Shown here: positions 35,162-44,024 of the stretch, piece after piece
Layout of the letters: each line of letters opens with the position of its first letter
Numbering within the stretch: position 1 is the first letter of the stretch
Notes under the pieces: model-generated
Database searches by the model: none
What the model was told of the DNA's origin: nothing
Seen by the model: the letters and a program-made list of their open reading frames with translations, nothing else
Assembly (NCBI GenBank): GCA_020160935.1
Contig: JAIUPL010000002.1
Coordinates: 248,001 to 312,000, forward strand
Length of the DNA: 64,000 bases
Direction of reading: 5' to 3'
Source: Bacteroidota bacterium
GTDB taxonomy: Bacteria > Bacteroidota > Bacteroidia > Chitinophagales > Saprospiraceae
Made by a program: the position numbers and the translations under genes

Positions 35162-36019
35162 TTATCCTCCCGGTTCGAGCAGGTCTTCTTCCTGACCGTC
35201 GGGATAAAAAACTTCTACCTTTTCGGTGGTCAGTTTGTGGAGCGGGATGATAATGGCACGCTCGGGCGTTTGCAGGATCATGGAGGTCGAATCGATCATC
35301 ACGACCTTGCCGCGGACGCCGATGATGCGTACATCGTCGCCCACACGTACCTTGTTTTTATTGTAGTATCCTGCCAGGTAATTGGCTACCAGGTCGCGCG
35401 AGGCAAAACCGTAACCGAACGCAAAGGCCAGCGCACCGGCGCCAATGATAACCGTCAGGTTGGAGGCAATGAATCCTGTAGCGATTTTGGCCTGCGACAA
35501 TGCGCTGACCGCCACTGTAATAAACAGGAAGTAAAATATGCCGGTAGCAATCATCTTGGCGGAGGAAATCCCCATCGATTGAAGGGCCGTTAGGGCAATA
35601 TTGCGCACAATATCGGCCAAAAACAATCCCAGCAGGAACAGCACGAATGCCGAGAACAGGGCAGGCAGGTAATTGATCAGGTCGCGCACCATATCCGTGA
35701 TAGCGGGAATGCCCAGCATGTCGGTAGCGAAAATGATGAAACCGAGCATGAGTACATAGTACACCATTTGTGCAACAACTCCCGAAATTTCGATGCGCAT
35801 ACCCGAACGCTGCACGATGTCGATATCGTTCAGTTGTTCGCCCATGCGGTCGATGCCAATGCTGGCAAGTACCCTTTTAATAACCTTTCGGGCGGTGACG
35901 GCGATCAGGCGGCCAATCAGCAGGATGATCAGCGCCAACGCGATTTTGGGTATAGCGGCGGAAAAACGCTGGATCAGGTCATTGAAAACCCCTTGTTTCA
36001 GTTCGTCTAAAAAGCCCAT
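35162..36019 (-). CDS. MscS-family mechanosensitive channel-like protein
   Basis: A 285-residue membrane protein. After a short N-terminal helix come membrane segments at about 25-45 (IALALIILLIGRLIAV), 80-105, 120-145 and 165-185, the pattern of proteins with the conserved TM helix related to small MscS channels, followed by FGYGFASRDLVANYLAGYY and a beta domain (VGDDVRIIGVRGKVVMIDS, IIPLHKLTTEKVEVF). The pore-helix Gly/Ala pattern GAGALAFAFGYG is present. It would gate under membrane tension or transport a small solute. DUF3078 follows. Confidence 0.85.
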   Translation of the reverse strand: MGFLDELKQGVFNDLIQRFSAAIPKIALALIILLIGRLIAVTARKVIKRVLASIGIDRMGEQLNDIDIVQRSGMRIEISGVVAQMVYYVLMLGFIIFATDMLGIPAITDMVRDLINYLPALFSAFVLFLLGLFLADIVRNIALTALQSMGISSAKMIATGIFYFLFITVAVSALSQAKIATGFIASNLTVIIGAGALAFAFGYGFASRDLVANYLAGYYNKNKVRVGDDVRIIGVRGKVVMIDSTSMILQTPERAIIIPLHKLTTEKVEVFYPDGQEEDLLEPGG

Positions 36020-36082
36020 GTCAATTGTAAAAAGGAAGATTGTTGTTCGTAGAAAGGGTCAGAAGAGGCGTCGGGTAGTCGG

Positions 36083-36334
36083 TCAGTATCGCCCGGGCGG
36101 TATGCGCCACAGCGGAATATCTTCCTCAAAGGGTGCTCCCGGACCGTTCTGTACAGGCCGGTCAGGCGCCTCGCCTCCGATCATCAAAGCCACTGCGCCC
36201 AATGCATTGGGTACAAATACTTCGACTACTTTTCCGAATGCCGTGAAGGTGCGGGCCTGCTGGAGCACACGGTCTTCCAGTTCAGGCGGCACTCGTTCAA
36301 AATCGGATTGCCATTGTTGAAAGTTATTTTTCAT
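36083..36334 (-). CDS. Small hypothetical protein, 83 aa
   Basis: An 83-residue product with a helical N-terminus (FQQWQSDFERVPPELEDRVL), a hydrophobic middle segment (FVPNALGAVALMIGG) and a Pro/Gly-rich acidic tail. It lies downstream of the ECF sigma factor gene, on the same strand, separated by a word-array repeat. No family recognised. A link to the sigma factor, for example as a regulator, is inference from order alone. Confidence 0.5.
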   Translation of the reverse strand: MKNNFQQWQSDFERVPPELEDRVLQQARTFTAFGKVVEVFVPNALGAVALMIGGEAPDRPVQNGPGAPFEEDIPLWRIPPGRY

Positions 36335-36396
36335 ACAAGTGAGTGATTAAAATACCGAGGAGGTGGATGAATAATCGGTTGGGATTGGGGATTAGT

Positions 36397-36549
36397 GGGT
36401 TGATGAGGTTGATAAAGTTGATAAGTGTTGATGAGGGTTGATAAGTGTTGATATTCAGCCACTCATAAAGTGGAATGACTAATTTAATTCGAGTGGTTTA
36501 ATATCAACACTTATCAACCCTCATCAACCCTTATCAACTTTATCAACCC
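36397..36549. repeat. Inverted GTTGATAAG word arrays (copy 2), spanning the sigma factor stop codon
   Basis: Left arm 36397-36455 and right arm 36500-36549 are complementary; the left arm has one more word. Words are GTTGATGAGG, GTTGATAAAG and GTTGATAAGT. The centre (ATTCAGCCACTCATAAAGTGG) shares the beginning of the core with the copies at 33921 and 60891. The TGA stop of the sigma factor (36543-36545) lies in the right arm. Confidence 0.93.
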
Positions 36550-37142
36550 TGTTCTATCGGATCATGTCCATACAATTCTTCATAAATCAATTGCGCGCGT
36601 TGTTTGGCACGCATGATCTGCATTTTAATAGCGCTTTCGGTTTTGCCCTGAACATCTCCGATTTCCTTGATTTGCAAATCGTCGATGTATTTCATCATCA
36701 GAATAGCCTTGTCGCCGGGAGGTAGCCGGTCGATCACTTTTTCCAGGCGCTCCTGTTTCATTTCCAGCAACACGCTATCGGGCAATTCCTCGTTGGTCTC
36801 GTTGCTTACTTTGCCCACATCTTCGGTAAAAAGAAGTGGCATCTTTTTCTTTTTCCGGATCATGTCTATACAGTAATTGTACGTGATAGAATAGACCCAG
36901 GTGGAGAAAGAGGATTGTTCGGTAAATTTGGCAAGATTGAGCAGGACTTTAATAAAAATATCCTGTGTGGCATCCCGGGCCTGTCCTTCATCTGCCAGCA
37001 TGGAAATACACTTGGCAAATACTTTTCCGGCATACCGTCGATACAGTACTGTAAAATACATCGTATTCTGATCGCGCAGATACCGCGCAATCAGTTCGCT
37101 GTCCGTATAGTCGGTTAATTTCTTGGCAACGACTGGCGTCAC
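36543..37142 (-). CDS. ECF-type RNA polymerase sigma factor
   Basis: A 199-residue sigma-70 family protein. Region 2 (about 20-95) includes FTVLYRRYAGKVFAKC, DATQDIFIKVL and FSTWVYSITYNYCIDMIRKK; region 4 (about 135-185) has DRLPPGDKAILMMKYIDDL and IKEIGDVQGKTESAIKMQIM, the helix-turn-helix for the -35 element. Translation appears to start at GTG 37142, because no ATG precedes region 2. No cognate anti-sigma factor with a recognisable domain is adjacent; the nearest small gene is the 83-residue protein downstream. Its stop codon lies in the word-array repeat. Confidence 0.93.
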   Translation of the reverse strand: MTPVVAKKLTDYTDSELIARYLRDQNTMYFTVLYRRYAGKVFAKCISMLADEGQARDATQDIFIKVLLNLAKFTEQSSFSTWVYSITYNYCIDMIRKKKKMPLLFTEDVGKVSNETNEELPDSVLLEMKQERLEKVIDRLPPGDKAILMMKYIDDLQIKEIGDVQGKTESAIKMQIMRAKQRAQLIYEELYGHDPIEQG

Positions 37143-37318
37143 TGGGGGTGGTTTTTAAAAAAAACAAGTTTGACGCCGCAAAGAGACGAAAAAAGCCTCG
37201 GATAGGTGCTATCATCCCTCATTTTCTTTCAAAACCGTTAATAGGACGTTAAAAACAGATATGCGTCACAGGGGCGCTGAAAATAAAGTTTCGGACACCC
37301 GTTTCTTTGTGAAAAAAT

Positions 37319-37840
37319 ATGCTGAAAATGCTGAAAAATATCACCCTCGCATTGTTGGGCCTGTGTTGCCTCCAAACGGCTTTCGCCCAACAAGAACAAC
37401 CGGTCGAACCTTACCCGTTTCGCATTACCCTGACAAATACAGATAGCACGGAAATCGTGTCGTCTAAAGTGCTGACGACCGGCAAACCCACCGTACTGGC
37501 TTTCTGGCTAACGACGTGCATGCCGTGTATGGCCGAATTCAAAGCCTACACCCAACAGTACGAGCAATGGCAAAAGGAGGCCGACTTCCAGTTGATTGGC
37601 ATTTCGCTGGATTTCCCGCAACGCTTCCGCCAGATCGCTACCGTGGCTGCCGCACAGAAATGGCCTTTTCCTGTATATTGGGATAGCACCCGCGCCTTCA
37701 AAAGCCTGATGCCTGGCGGCCTCAACGGCGTGCCCCAGGTGTTTCTTTTTGATAAAAAAGGCGCCCTGGTGTGGCAACACAAGGGCTTTTACCCGGGAAT
37801 GGAAGGGGAGTTGTTTGCGCGGGTGAAGGAACTCAGGTAG
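37319..37840 (+). CDS. TlpA-like thioredoxin-fold protein (periplasmic)
   Basis: A 173-residue protein with signal peptide (LKNITLALLGLCCLQTAFA) and a redoxin domain: FWLTTCMPCMAEFKAY holds the CxxC active site (CMPC), VPQVFLFDKKG the cis-proline loop. The domain shows PTVLAFWLTTC preceding the cysteines and the long insertion ISLDFPQRFRQIATVAAAQK seen in TlpA/ResA. It should act as a thiol-disulfide reductase in the periplasm, for example in cytochrome maturation. Divergent from the sigma factor gene. Its TAG stop borders the TTATTGG word arrays. Confidence 0.9.
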   Translation: MLKMLKNITLALLGLCCLQTAFAQQEQPVEPYPFRITLTNTDSTEIVSSKVLTTGKPTVLAFWLTTCMPCMAEFKAYTQQYEQWQKEADFQLIGISLDFPQRFRQIATVAAAQKWPFPVYWDSTRAFKSLMPGGLNGVPQVFLFDKKGALVWQHKGFYPGMEGELFARVKELR

Positions 37841-38063
37841 TTATTGGTTATTGGTTATTAAGTTATTAGGGGGGATAAGGGTTTATTGGTTCGTTCGTTT
37901 TGGCATCCCTGTTATTTAGTTATTGGTTATCAGTTATTGGTTATTGGGGGTGGGTAAGGGTTTATTTCTTCGTTTGTCTTTGCTGCTCGGATCGGGATGC
38001 CGAAATGAACGAAGAAATAAACCCTTACCCCCCCCTAATAACCAATAACCAATAACTGATAAC
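37841..38063. repeat. TTATTGG word arrays: two tandem left arms facing one right arm
   Basis: A first left arm (37841-37911: TTATTGG, TTATTAAG words, then GGGGGGATAAGGGTTTATT and GGCATCCC) and a second left arm (about 37925-37975, GTTATCAGTTATTGG to TTTATTTCTTCGTTT) are both complementary to one right arm (about 37993-38063). The second pairs over about 50 nt with a 7-nt word deletion. In 37841-38148 I see no gene. Confidence 0.93.
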
Positions 38064-38107
38064 AAAATGCGCCGCCCTGCGTTTTGCCATTACCCGTCAT
38101 TGATATT

Positions 38108-38133
38108 CGAGTAAAATACCGCACTTTTACTCG
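38108..38133. promoter_or_regulatory. Short perfect hairpin in the leader of the TolB-Omp85 gene
   Basis: CGAGTAAAA (38108-38116) and TTTTACTCG (38125-38133) pair perfectly around an 8-nt loop, 15 nt before the ATG at 38149. It might form in the 5' leader or be a dimeric operator; the sequence cannot decide. Confidence 0.5.
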
Positions 38134-38148
38134 ACTAAACGCCTGGCT

Positions 38149-41100
38149 ATGACAAGAACGATTCCTCTATTCCGTTTTCGCGCCTGTTTTTTGATGCTTT
38201 TGTGCTGTCTGGCAGTGGTTTTGCCGGAAAAAGTGCGGGCACAAACCACTTCGCAAACGTCGTTTGGCAAAAACCGCGTGCAGTACAACCGTCAGATCGA
38301 CGAGTGGATGTTGTATGAAACGCCCAATTTCGTGACCTACTGGTATGGCGATGCCCGGAATGTGGCGCAGGCGGCACTTCAAACAGCGGAATACGATTTT
38401 CAGACCGTACAGCAATTGCTGGAACACCAGACCACAGAGAAAATTGAAATGCTGGTGTTCAGCGACCTCAGCGACCTGAAACAGAGCAATATTGGAGAAA
38501 CGGATTTGTTTCAGTTGCGCGCCGGAGAAACCAAGGTGGTGGGCAACAAGGTGTTTGTGTTTTTCGACGGCAACCACCAGCACCTGCGGGCACAAGTGCG
38601 GGAAGGCACGGCCGGTGTGCTGCTGAATTCGATGCTGTTTGGCTCCAATTTGCAGGAAATTGTGCAAAATGCCGTGCTGCTCAACCTGCCAGGCTGGTAC
38701 ACCGAAGGCCTGACGGCCTACTGCGGCGAAGAATGGAACCCCGAACTCGATAACCGACTGCGCGACCTCATCCAATCAGGCAAATACCGCACCTTCGACA
38801 AACTTGCCAAGGAACACCCGCGCCTCGCCGGCCACGCTTTCTGGTACTACATCGGTCTGCATTTCGGCCGCGGCACAGTCAGCAACCTGCTCTACCTCAC
38901 CCGCATCAACCGCAGCATCGACGCCGGATTTTTGTACGTGCTCGGCAATGGATACCGCCGCACCACCGAATCGTTGATCGACTACTATATCAAACGCTAC
39001 CGCGACGAGGCTAAAGTGACCCGCATGCCCGATGGTAGCACGCTCGTGCCCGTAAAGAACAAGAAAAAACTCCCGCTCAGCCAGGCACGCCTCAGCCCCG
39101 ACGGCAAACGCATTGCCTGGGTGAGCAACCACCTCGGCCGCTGGAATGTGTGGGTGCAGGACCTTCAAACCGGCAAGCGCCACAAAGTGCTGAAAGGCGG
39201 CGTGCGCAATGCCCAGCAAACCACCGATTACAACTACCCTCAGTTGGCCTGGAACCCCGACAATCAGCGACTGGCCGTGTTGTACGAACGCCGCGACATC
39301 CCGCGGATTGCCATGCTCGACCTCGATGCCGGCAAAAAAGAGGTGAAAGACCTCTCGCCCGAGTTCCAGCGCGTGTTCAGCATGGATTTTATCAATCCCA
39401 TCGATATGGTGCTGTCGGCGGCCGTTCGCGGGTATTCCGATCTGTTTATTTACCACACCGTAACACGTCAGACGGAGCGACTCACGCAGGATTTCTGGGA
39501 CGACCTCGATGCGACCGTCGTGAACATCGATGGCCGAAAAAGTATCGCATTTGCCAGCAATCGCACGTCTGATACGCTGTCGACGGCCAAACTGGATACC
39601 ATTTTGCCGCTGGGAAAATTCGACGTGTTCCTGTTCGATCTGGAAAGCCGCAACAACGAACTGGTGCGTCTCAGTCATTCTCCTTTTACTAACGAACGCA
39701 TGCCCGTGGGCATCGACAGCACGCATTTCGCATTCCTGAGCGATGAAAACGGAATCGTGAACCGGCAGGTGGGCTATCTGGAACCGTATCTCGCTTATAA
39801 TCAGGCTGTTGTTTACCTGAAAGACGGTTCGGAGGTGAAAACACTCGACACCAAAAATCCGGGCGAGTGGCCCTTCGAACGCATTTTGCACCTGCTGGCG
39901 CCCCTGGATACGGTGCTGAAAAATGTGGATTCCACGCAAATCGACAGCATTCGTTTTTTTCCGGTATTCAAAAAACGGGCAAAAACCTGGAACCAGACCA
40001 ATTACGACCGCAACATCCTCGAACAACACGTATCTACCCGCAGCGGCAAGTATGTAGAAACGGTGGCGCGGCAGAACCGTACGCAGTTTTTTACCCGAAA
40101 AATAGTGCCCCAGGCGACCGCTCCGGCGCGTATTACCCGCTATCGGGAACTCCAGTTGCGGGATGCCGGCCAAGCCATTCCGCCACAACCTGAAATAGAA
40201 GAACAAAACCCGCCGCCGTCAGATAAAACAGGTGTTGTACCCCACCACGAGGAAGGTATCACCCTCCGCGATTTCAACGACACTGCTCGGGTGATCCAAC
40301 CGGGCTGGTTTTTTCAGGTGCCCGATCACCTCGCAGCACTGCCTCCGAATGCCACACCGACCAAACCGGAAACACCCCGTATCACACAGGCCACTGAACC
40401 GGAAATTATTGCATTCCCGGTGACGACCGACTCGATGAAACCAGCGCCAAGGCGTCCGGCATCGAGCACACCGCTGGTAGAATTTGGAAAAAATAACAGC
40501 ATTCTGCGGTTTTATCCGTCGCAAATCATTCCCTATCGGCTGAAATTCCGCACAGATTACGTGTCCACTAATTTCGACAACAACCTGTTGTTTGAAGGCC
40601 TGGAAAGTTTCGCGGGTACACAAACAGGTATTCGCAACCCGCCTTTGGGCATATTGATGAAGGCGAATTTCAAGGATTTGCTCGAAAATTATGTGCTGGA
40701 GGCCGGGTTCCGTCTGCCCACTACATTCAATGGCGCCGAATACTACGTGTGGTTCGACAACAAGAAACACCGCCTCGATCGCCGTATTGCCCTGTACCGG
40801 AAATCGGAAACAAATGGCCAGAATGTTGACTTTGGCGGCACCCGACCACCTCGTCAAATTCAGTTGCGCAACAAGGTATTTCTGGGTCAATACGAACTGC
40901 GATACCCCCTCGACGAGTTTTTCAGCCTGCGTGGCACACTCACCCTTCGGCAAGACAAGGTGGACAGCCTGAGCACAGACATCCTGACACTTGAATCGCC
41001 TACCAGCCGCGAACAGCGGGGTGCACTTCGCCTGTCAGTGGTGTATGACAACACCGTGGATGTAGATTTGAACCTGAAAACGGGCACCCGCGCCAAACTC

Positions 41101-41793
41101 TCCGTAGAAAGCGTCAAACGCATGGCTTTCAACACCGACCCCAACTGGAGCCTGCGCTTTAACAAGGGATTTATGACGGTTGTCAGCCTGGATGCCCGGC
41201 ACTACCAAATGCTCGACCGGCGTTCGGTGCTGGCGGTTCGACTGGCCGGCGCTACGTCCTTTGGCTCCGAACGGATGTTGTATTTCCTTGGCGGGGTGGA
41301 CAACGGCTTGTTTTCTACCTTCAATAATACAATTCCGATCCCGCAGTCCGGCAATTTTGCCTTCGAAGCACTGGCCACCAACCTGCGCGGCTTCCCGATC
41401 AATATCCGAAACGGCAATTCCTTTGCGTTGCTCAATACCGAACTGCGCATACCGATTTTCAAATATTTTTCCCGTAAGCCTACACTGGGCAATTTCTGGC
41501 GCAATTTCCAGATCATGGGCTTCTTCGACGTGGGAACGGCCTGGCAGGGCGGCACGCCTTATGGCGGCAATAACCCGATCAACACGATTACCCTTACCGA
41601 AGGCCCCGACGGGCGCGATCCAATCGTGATTATGAAGGTGAATTATTTCCGCGACCCGCTCGTAGCCGGGTACGGCATCGGCGCACGCGCCCAGATATTC
41701 GGTATGTACCTGCGCGCTGATTACGGCTGGGGCGTGGAAACCAGAGTGGTACAAAAACCAAGGCTGCATTTGGCTTTGGGGACGGACTTCTGA
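38149..41793 (+). CDS. TolB-like propeller fused to an Omp85-type barrel (outer membrane)
   Basis: A 1214-residue protein with signal peptide (FRACFLMLLCCLAVVLPEKVRA). An N-terminal domain follows (YETPNFVTYWYGDARNVAQ; PGWYTEGLTAYCGEEW; about 30-270) which resembles gluzincin-like extracellular regions. Then a TolB/WD40-like propeller (LSPDGKRIAWVSNHLGRWNVW; AWNPDNQRLAVLYERRD; about 310-600), a Pro-rich linker (about 680-790), and a C-terminal beta-barrel of about 400 residues with the Omp85/BamA-like signature LRGFPINIRNGNSFALLNTE, FFDVGTAWQGG and final LALGTDF. Such fusions are frequent in Bacteroidota; role likely in envelope assembly. It follows the TlpA-like gene with a repeat between. 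Confidence 0.85.
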   Translation: MTRTIPLFRFRACFLMLLCCLAVVLPEKVRAQTTSQTSFGKNRVQYNRQIDEWMLYETPNFVTYWYGDARNVAQAALQTAEYDFQTVQQLLEHQTTEKIEMLVFSDLSDLKQSNIGETDLFQLRAGETKVVGNKVFVFFDGNHQHLRAQVREGTAGVLLNSMLFGSNLQEIVQNAVLLNLPGWYTEGLTAYCGEEWNPELDNRLRDLIQSGKYRTFDKLAKEHPRLAGHAFWYYIGLHFGRGTVSNLLYLTRINRSIDAGFLYVLGNGYRRTTESLIDYYIKRYRDEAKVTRMPDGSTLVPVKNKKKLPLSQARLSPDGKRIAWVSNHLGRWNVWVQDLQTGKRHKVLKGGVRNAQQTTDYNYPQLAWNPDNQRLAVLYERRDIPRIAMLDLDAGKKEVKDLSPEFQRVFSMDFINPIDMVLSAAVRGYSDLFIYHTVTRQTERLTQDFWDDLDATVVNIDGRKSIAFASNRTSDTLSTAKLDTILPLGKFDVFLFDLESRNNELVRLSHSPFTNERMPVGIDSTHFAFLSDENGIVNRQVGYLEPYLAYNQAVVYLKDGSEVKTLDTKNPGEWPFERILHLLAPLDTVLKNVDSTQIDSIRFFPVFKKRAKTWNQTNYDRNILEQHVSTRSGKYVETVARQNRTQFFTRKIVPQATAPARITRYRELQLRDAGQAIPPQPEIEEQNPPPSDKTGVVPHHEEGITLRDFNDTARVIQPGWFFQVPDHLAALPPNATPTKPETPRITQATEPEIIAFPVTTDSMKPAPRRPASSTPLVEFGKNNSILRFYPSQIIPYRLKFRTDYVSTNFDNNLLFEGLESFAGTQTGIRNPPLGILMKANFKDLLENYVLEAGFRLPTTFNGAEYYVWFDNKKHRLDRRIALYRKSETNGQNVDFGGTRPPRQIQLRNKVFLGQYELRYPLDEFFSLRGTLTLRQDKVDSLSTDILTLESPTSREQRGALRLSVVYDNTVDVDLNLKTGTRAKLSVESVKRMAFNTDPNWSLRFNKGFMTVVSLDARHYQMLDRRSVLAVRLAGATSFGSERMLYFLGGVDNGLFSTFNNTIPIPQSGNFAFEALATNLRGFPINIRNGNSFALLNTELRIPIFKYFSRKPTLGNFWRNFQIMGFFDVGTAWQGGTPYGGNNPINTITLTEGPDGRDPIVIMKVNYFRDPLVAGYGIGARAQIFGMYLRADYGWGVETRVVQKPRLHLALGTDF

Positions 41794-41797
41794 TTGT

Positions 41798-41986
41798 GGT
41801 TATTAAGTTATTGGTTATTGAGTTATTAGGGGTGGTGAGGGACAAATGGGACAGTAGTTTGGCCACTCTGGTGTGAACACCCTATATTTGTAGGCATATT
41901 TCAGGCATGCCTAACAGAGATGCCAAACTACTGCCCCAATTGTCCTTCAACACCCTGATAACTAATAACAGATAACGGATAACAAC
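41798..41986. repeat. TTATTGG / AATAACC word arrays (inverted) between the TolB-Omp85 and SpoIIM genes
   Basis: Left arm 41798-41863 (TTATTAAG, TTATTGG, TTATTGAG, TTATTAGGGG words, then GGGACAGTAGTTTGGC) and right arm 41919-41986 (GCCAAACTACTGCCC, then TGATAAC/TAATAAC words) are complementary with mismatches. A candidate promoter lies across the left arm edge and the loop. The second TTATTGG copy in the window. Confidence 0.9.
41858..41890 (+). promoter_or_regulatory. Candidate Bacteroidota promoter for spoIIM-like gene
   Basis: TTTG (41858-41861) and TATATTTG (41883-41890) are 21 nt apart, in accord with the Bacteroidota sigma-ABfr pattern TTTG/TAnnTTTG. The GTG at 41989 is about 98 nt downstream. 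Confidence 0.55.
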
Positions 41987-41988
41987 CT

Positions 41989-43845
41989 GTGCGCGAGACC
42001 AAATTCATAGAGCAGAACAAGGAAAAATGGGCGGATTTCGAGCAAATGCTGCGCGAAAACCGGCATGATCCCGACAAACTCAACAACCTGTTTGTCCAGA
42101 TCACCGATGACCTGTCATATGCCCGTACCTTTTATCCGAATCGTTCGGTGCGTATGTACCTGAATTCGCTTGCCCAGCGCATATTCCATCGGGTATATCG
42201 CGGAAAAAGATTTCCGGTGGAGCGCCTGCGCCTGTTCTGGACCGATGAATTGCCACAATTGATGTGGGAAACGCGAAAAGCGCTGCTGTTGTCATTTTCC
42301 ATTTTTGTGCTGGCGTTTGCCATCGGGGTGCTGTCGAGCATTATCAATCCTGATTTTGCCCGAACCATCCTCGGCGATAGTTATGTAGATATGACGCTGG
42401 AGAATATCCAGAAAGGCGACCCCATGGCGGTGTACAAGCAGTCGGGCCCGTTTGGAATGACCGTTGGCATTGCGGCCAATAACCTGTTTGTGGCCCTGCG
42501 AACGGCTATTTTTGGCGTACTGGCCTCCCTCGGCACCGTATTTATCATGTTGTACAATGGCATCATGGTGGGTGCGTTCCAATATTTTTTTATTGAACAG
42601 GGAGTTTTCTGGCCGTCTTTTCTGAGTATCTGGATACACGGCACTTTGGAGATCAGCGCGATCATCATTGCGGGTGCTGCTGGGCTGGTAGCCGGTTCCG
42701 GTTTGTTGTTTCCGGGCACTTATCGGCGTTCGCAGGCGTTTCAGATCAGTATGCGGCGCGGACTAAAAATATTTGTCGGTGTAGCGCCTATCATAGTGCT
42801 GGCGGCTGTTTTTGAAGGCTTTTTTACCCGTTTCACAGAAACGCCCGACTTTATCAGGGCTGCTTTTATTGCCACCTCTTTGTTCTTCGTGTTGTGGTAT
42901 TTTGTGTGGTTGCCCTGGCACAAGGCGCGCACGGGCGGTTTCCGACAAGCCATTCACGACAAGGAATTGCCGCCCGACAAGGCACAAATCATCGATTTTA
43001 ACGTCATTAAAAATGCCGGCGAAATTCTGGCCGATACCTTCACCGTGGTGTTTCGCCATCCGAAAATGACACTGGGCGTACTCAGCGGAACCACCGCTGT
43101 TTTTATGCTTTGGGCATTTGGTTGGACGGACGAAACCATTGCCCAGACATTTTTGTATCCTGAAAAGCCCCTGGGCGTTTTGGGTGGCGCTTCCGGTTTT
43201 TTTGAAAATAATACGGCTCCATTCCTGTATTTTCTGCAAATCGGGTTGTTGGCCGTGTTGTGTGTGGCTGCATTTCGCGCGCTCGAACTGGAAATGGATA
43301 CCACGCAACGCCCGCGTTTTTCGCGCAGCCGCGTATTTCTGTCGGCCCTGCCACTTGCCCTGATCATGCCCTTGTTTGTCGTATTTATCCGCGCTGATAA
43401 TGGCCTGTTGGCCTGGCTGCTGGGTATGGCAGCGTATCCGTTTCTGGGGATGTGGGCTGCGGTCATTTATTTTGAGGATTTGAACCCCATTACAGCACTC
43501 ATCCGCTGTTTTCGACTGGTGCGTTGGTCGGCAGTCGTACTTGGTCTGATGACGATTAACCTCATGTTGTTGTTTTTTCTGTTTCTGGATACACCTGTCT
43601 GGGAAATGACGATGCAACTATTCAGTTGGCTGGTTCCTTCCGGAGGCGACGCGATGGCCATTTTCCATACCGTTTTCACGACTGCCATGGCGGGTATTTT
43701 GTTATACCTTTTTTTCCTGATGATTGTGCTGGGAGGCGCCTTGCAGTATTTTTCCTGCCGGGAAATCAGGGATGCTACGCATTTGCGAAAAGGAATAGAT
43801 CAGGTGGCGTTGACGCGGCAAATTCGAGGACTAGCGAGAGAGTAG
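41989..43845 (+). CDS. SpoIIM (stage II sporulation protein M) family membrane protein
   Basis: A 618-residue integral membrane protein starting at GTG 41989; no ATG precedes the conserved N-terminal helix (IEQNKEKWADFEQML). The first 330 residues match SpoIIM of Bacteroidota: about six membrane segments with NNLFVALRTAIFGVLASLG and HGTLEISAIIIAGAAGLVAG. The last 280 residues add about six more segments (for example TLGVLSGTTAVFMLWAFGW and LLNPLFVVFIRADN-like LPLALIMPLFVVFIRADNG) and resemble a second membrane domain. In relatives SpoIIM sits with DUF4129, DUF58 and MoxR ATPase genes in one cluster; here only DUF4129 is adjacent. Function unknown. Confidence 0.88.
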   Translation: MRETKFIEQNKEKWADFEQMLRENRHDPDKLNNLFVQITDDLSYARTFYPNRSVRMYLNSLAQRIFHRVYRGKRFPVERLRLFWTDELPQLMWETRKALLLSFSIFVLAFAIGVLSSIINPDFARTILGDSYVDMTLENIQKGDPMAVYKQSGPFGMTVGIAANNLFVALRTAIFGVLASLGTVFIMLYNGIMVGAFQYFFIEQGVFWPSFLSIWIHGTLEISAIIIAGAAGLVAGSGLLFPGTYRRSQAFQISMRRGLKIFVGVAPIIVLAAVFEGFFTRFTETPDFIRAAFIATSLFFVLWYFVWLPWHKARTGGFRQAIHDKELPPDKAQIIDFNVIKNAGEILADTFTVVFRHPKMTLGVLSGTTAVFMLWAFGWTDETIAQTFLYPEKPLGVLGGASGFFENNTAPFLYFLQIGLLAVLCVAAFRALELEMDTTQRPRFSRSRVFLSALPLALIMPLFVVFIRADNGLLAWLLGMAAYPFLGMWAAVIYFEDLNPITALIRCFRLVRWSAVVLGLMTINLMLLFFLFLDTPVWEMTMQLFSWLVPSGGDAMAIFHTVFTTAMAGILLYLFFLMIVLGGALQYFSCREIRDATHLRKGIDQVALTRQIRGLARE

Positions 43846-43877
43846 AGAGGTGAGAGGTGAGAGGTGAGCGCCTCTCA
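43846..43877 (+). repeat. GAGAGGT word array after the spoIIM-like stop codon
   Basis: Three TGAGAGG words run straight on from the TAG stop of the SpoIIM-like gene and end in a small hairpin (GAGAGGTGAGCGCCTCTC). The complementary array lies at 44797-44827, on the other side of the DUF4129 gene. Confidence 0.85.
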
Positions 43878-43880
43878 TTA

Positions 43881-43943
43881 CCACCACGAGAAAGCCCTGA
43901 AAGGGCGTATTCAATAGCACAGGGCAACGCCCTGTGTATTCGA
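43881..43943. repeat. Double-palindrome repeat element (copy 1 of 2)
   Basis: Two palindromes, GCCCTGAAAGGGC (43894-43906) and CACAGGGCAACGCCCTGTG (43918-43936), are joined by GTATTCAATAG and followed by TATTCGAT. The same arrangement recurs at 58416-58478 with compensating changes in the outer stem pairs. It sits immediately after a GAGAGGT array in both places. Confidence 0.93.
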
Positions 43944-43990
43944 TAAACCCACCATGTATTCGATAAACCAACCCACCGTGCATCCGATTA
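43937..43990 (+). repeat. Short tandem repeats after the double palindrome
   Basis: TGTATTCGATAAACC appears twice and a decayed third unit (GTGCATCCGATTAAA) follows, with spacing about 22 nt. They lead up to the DUF4129 gene start. No other feature in 43878-44024. Confidence 0.7.
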
Positions 43991-44024
43991 AAAAATCATT
44001 CAAAGCGCACATACAAACCCGAAC

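Noticed and set aside
38776-40206. 476-codon minus-strand open frame inside the TolB-Omp85 gene
   Set aside because: Antisense shadow produced by GC-rich third positions; the sense frame has a signal peptide and consistent domains.
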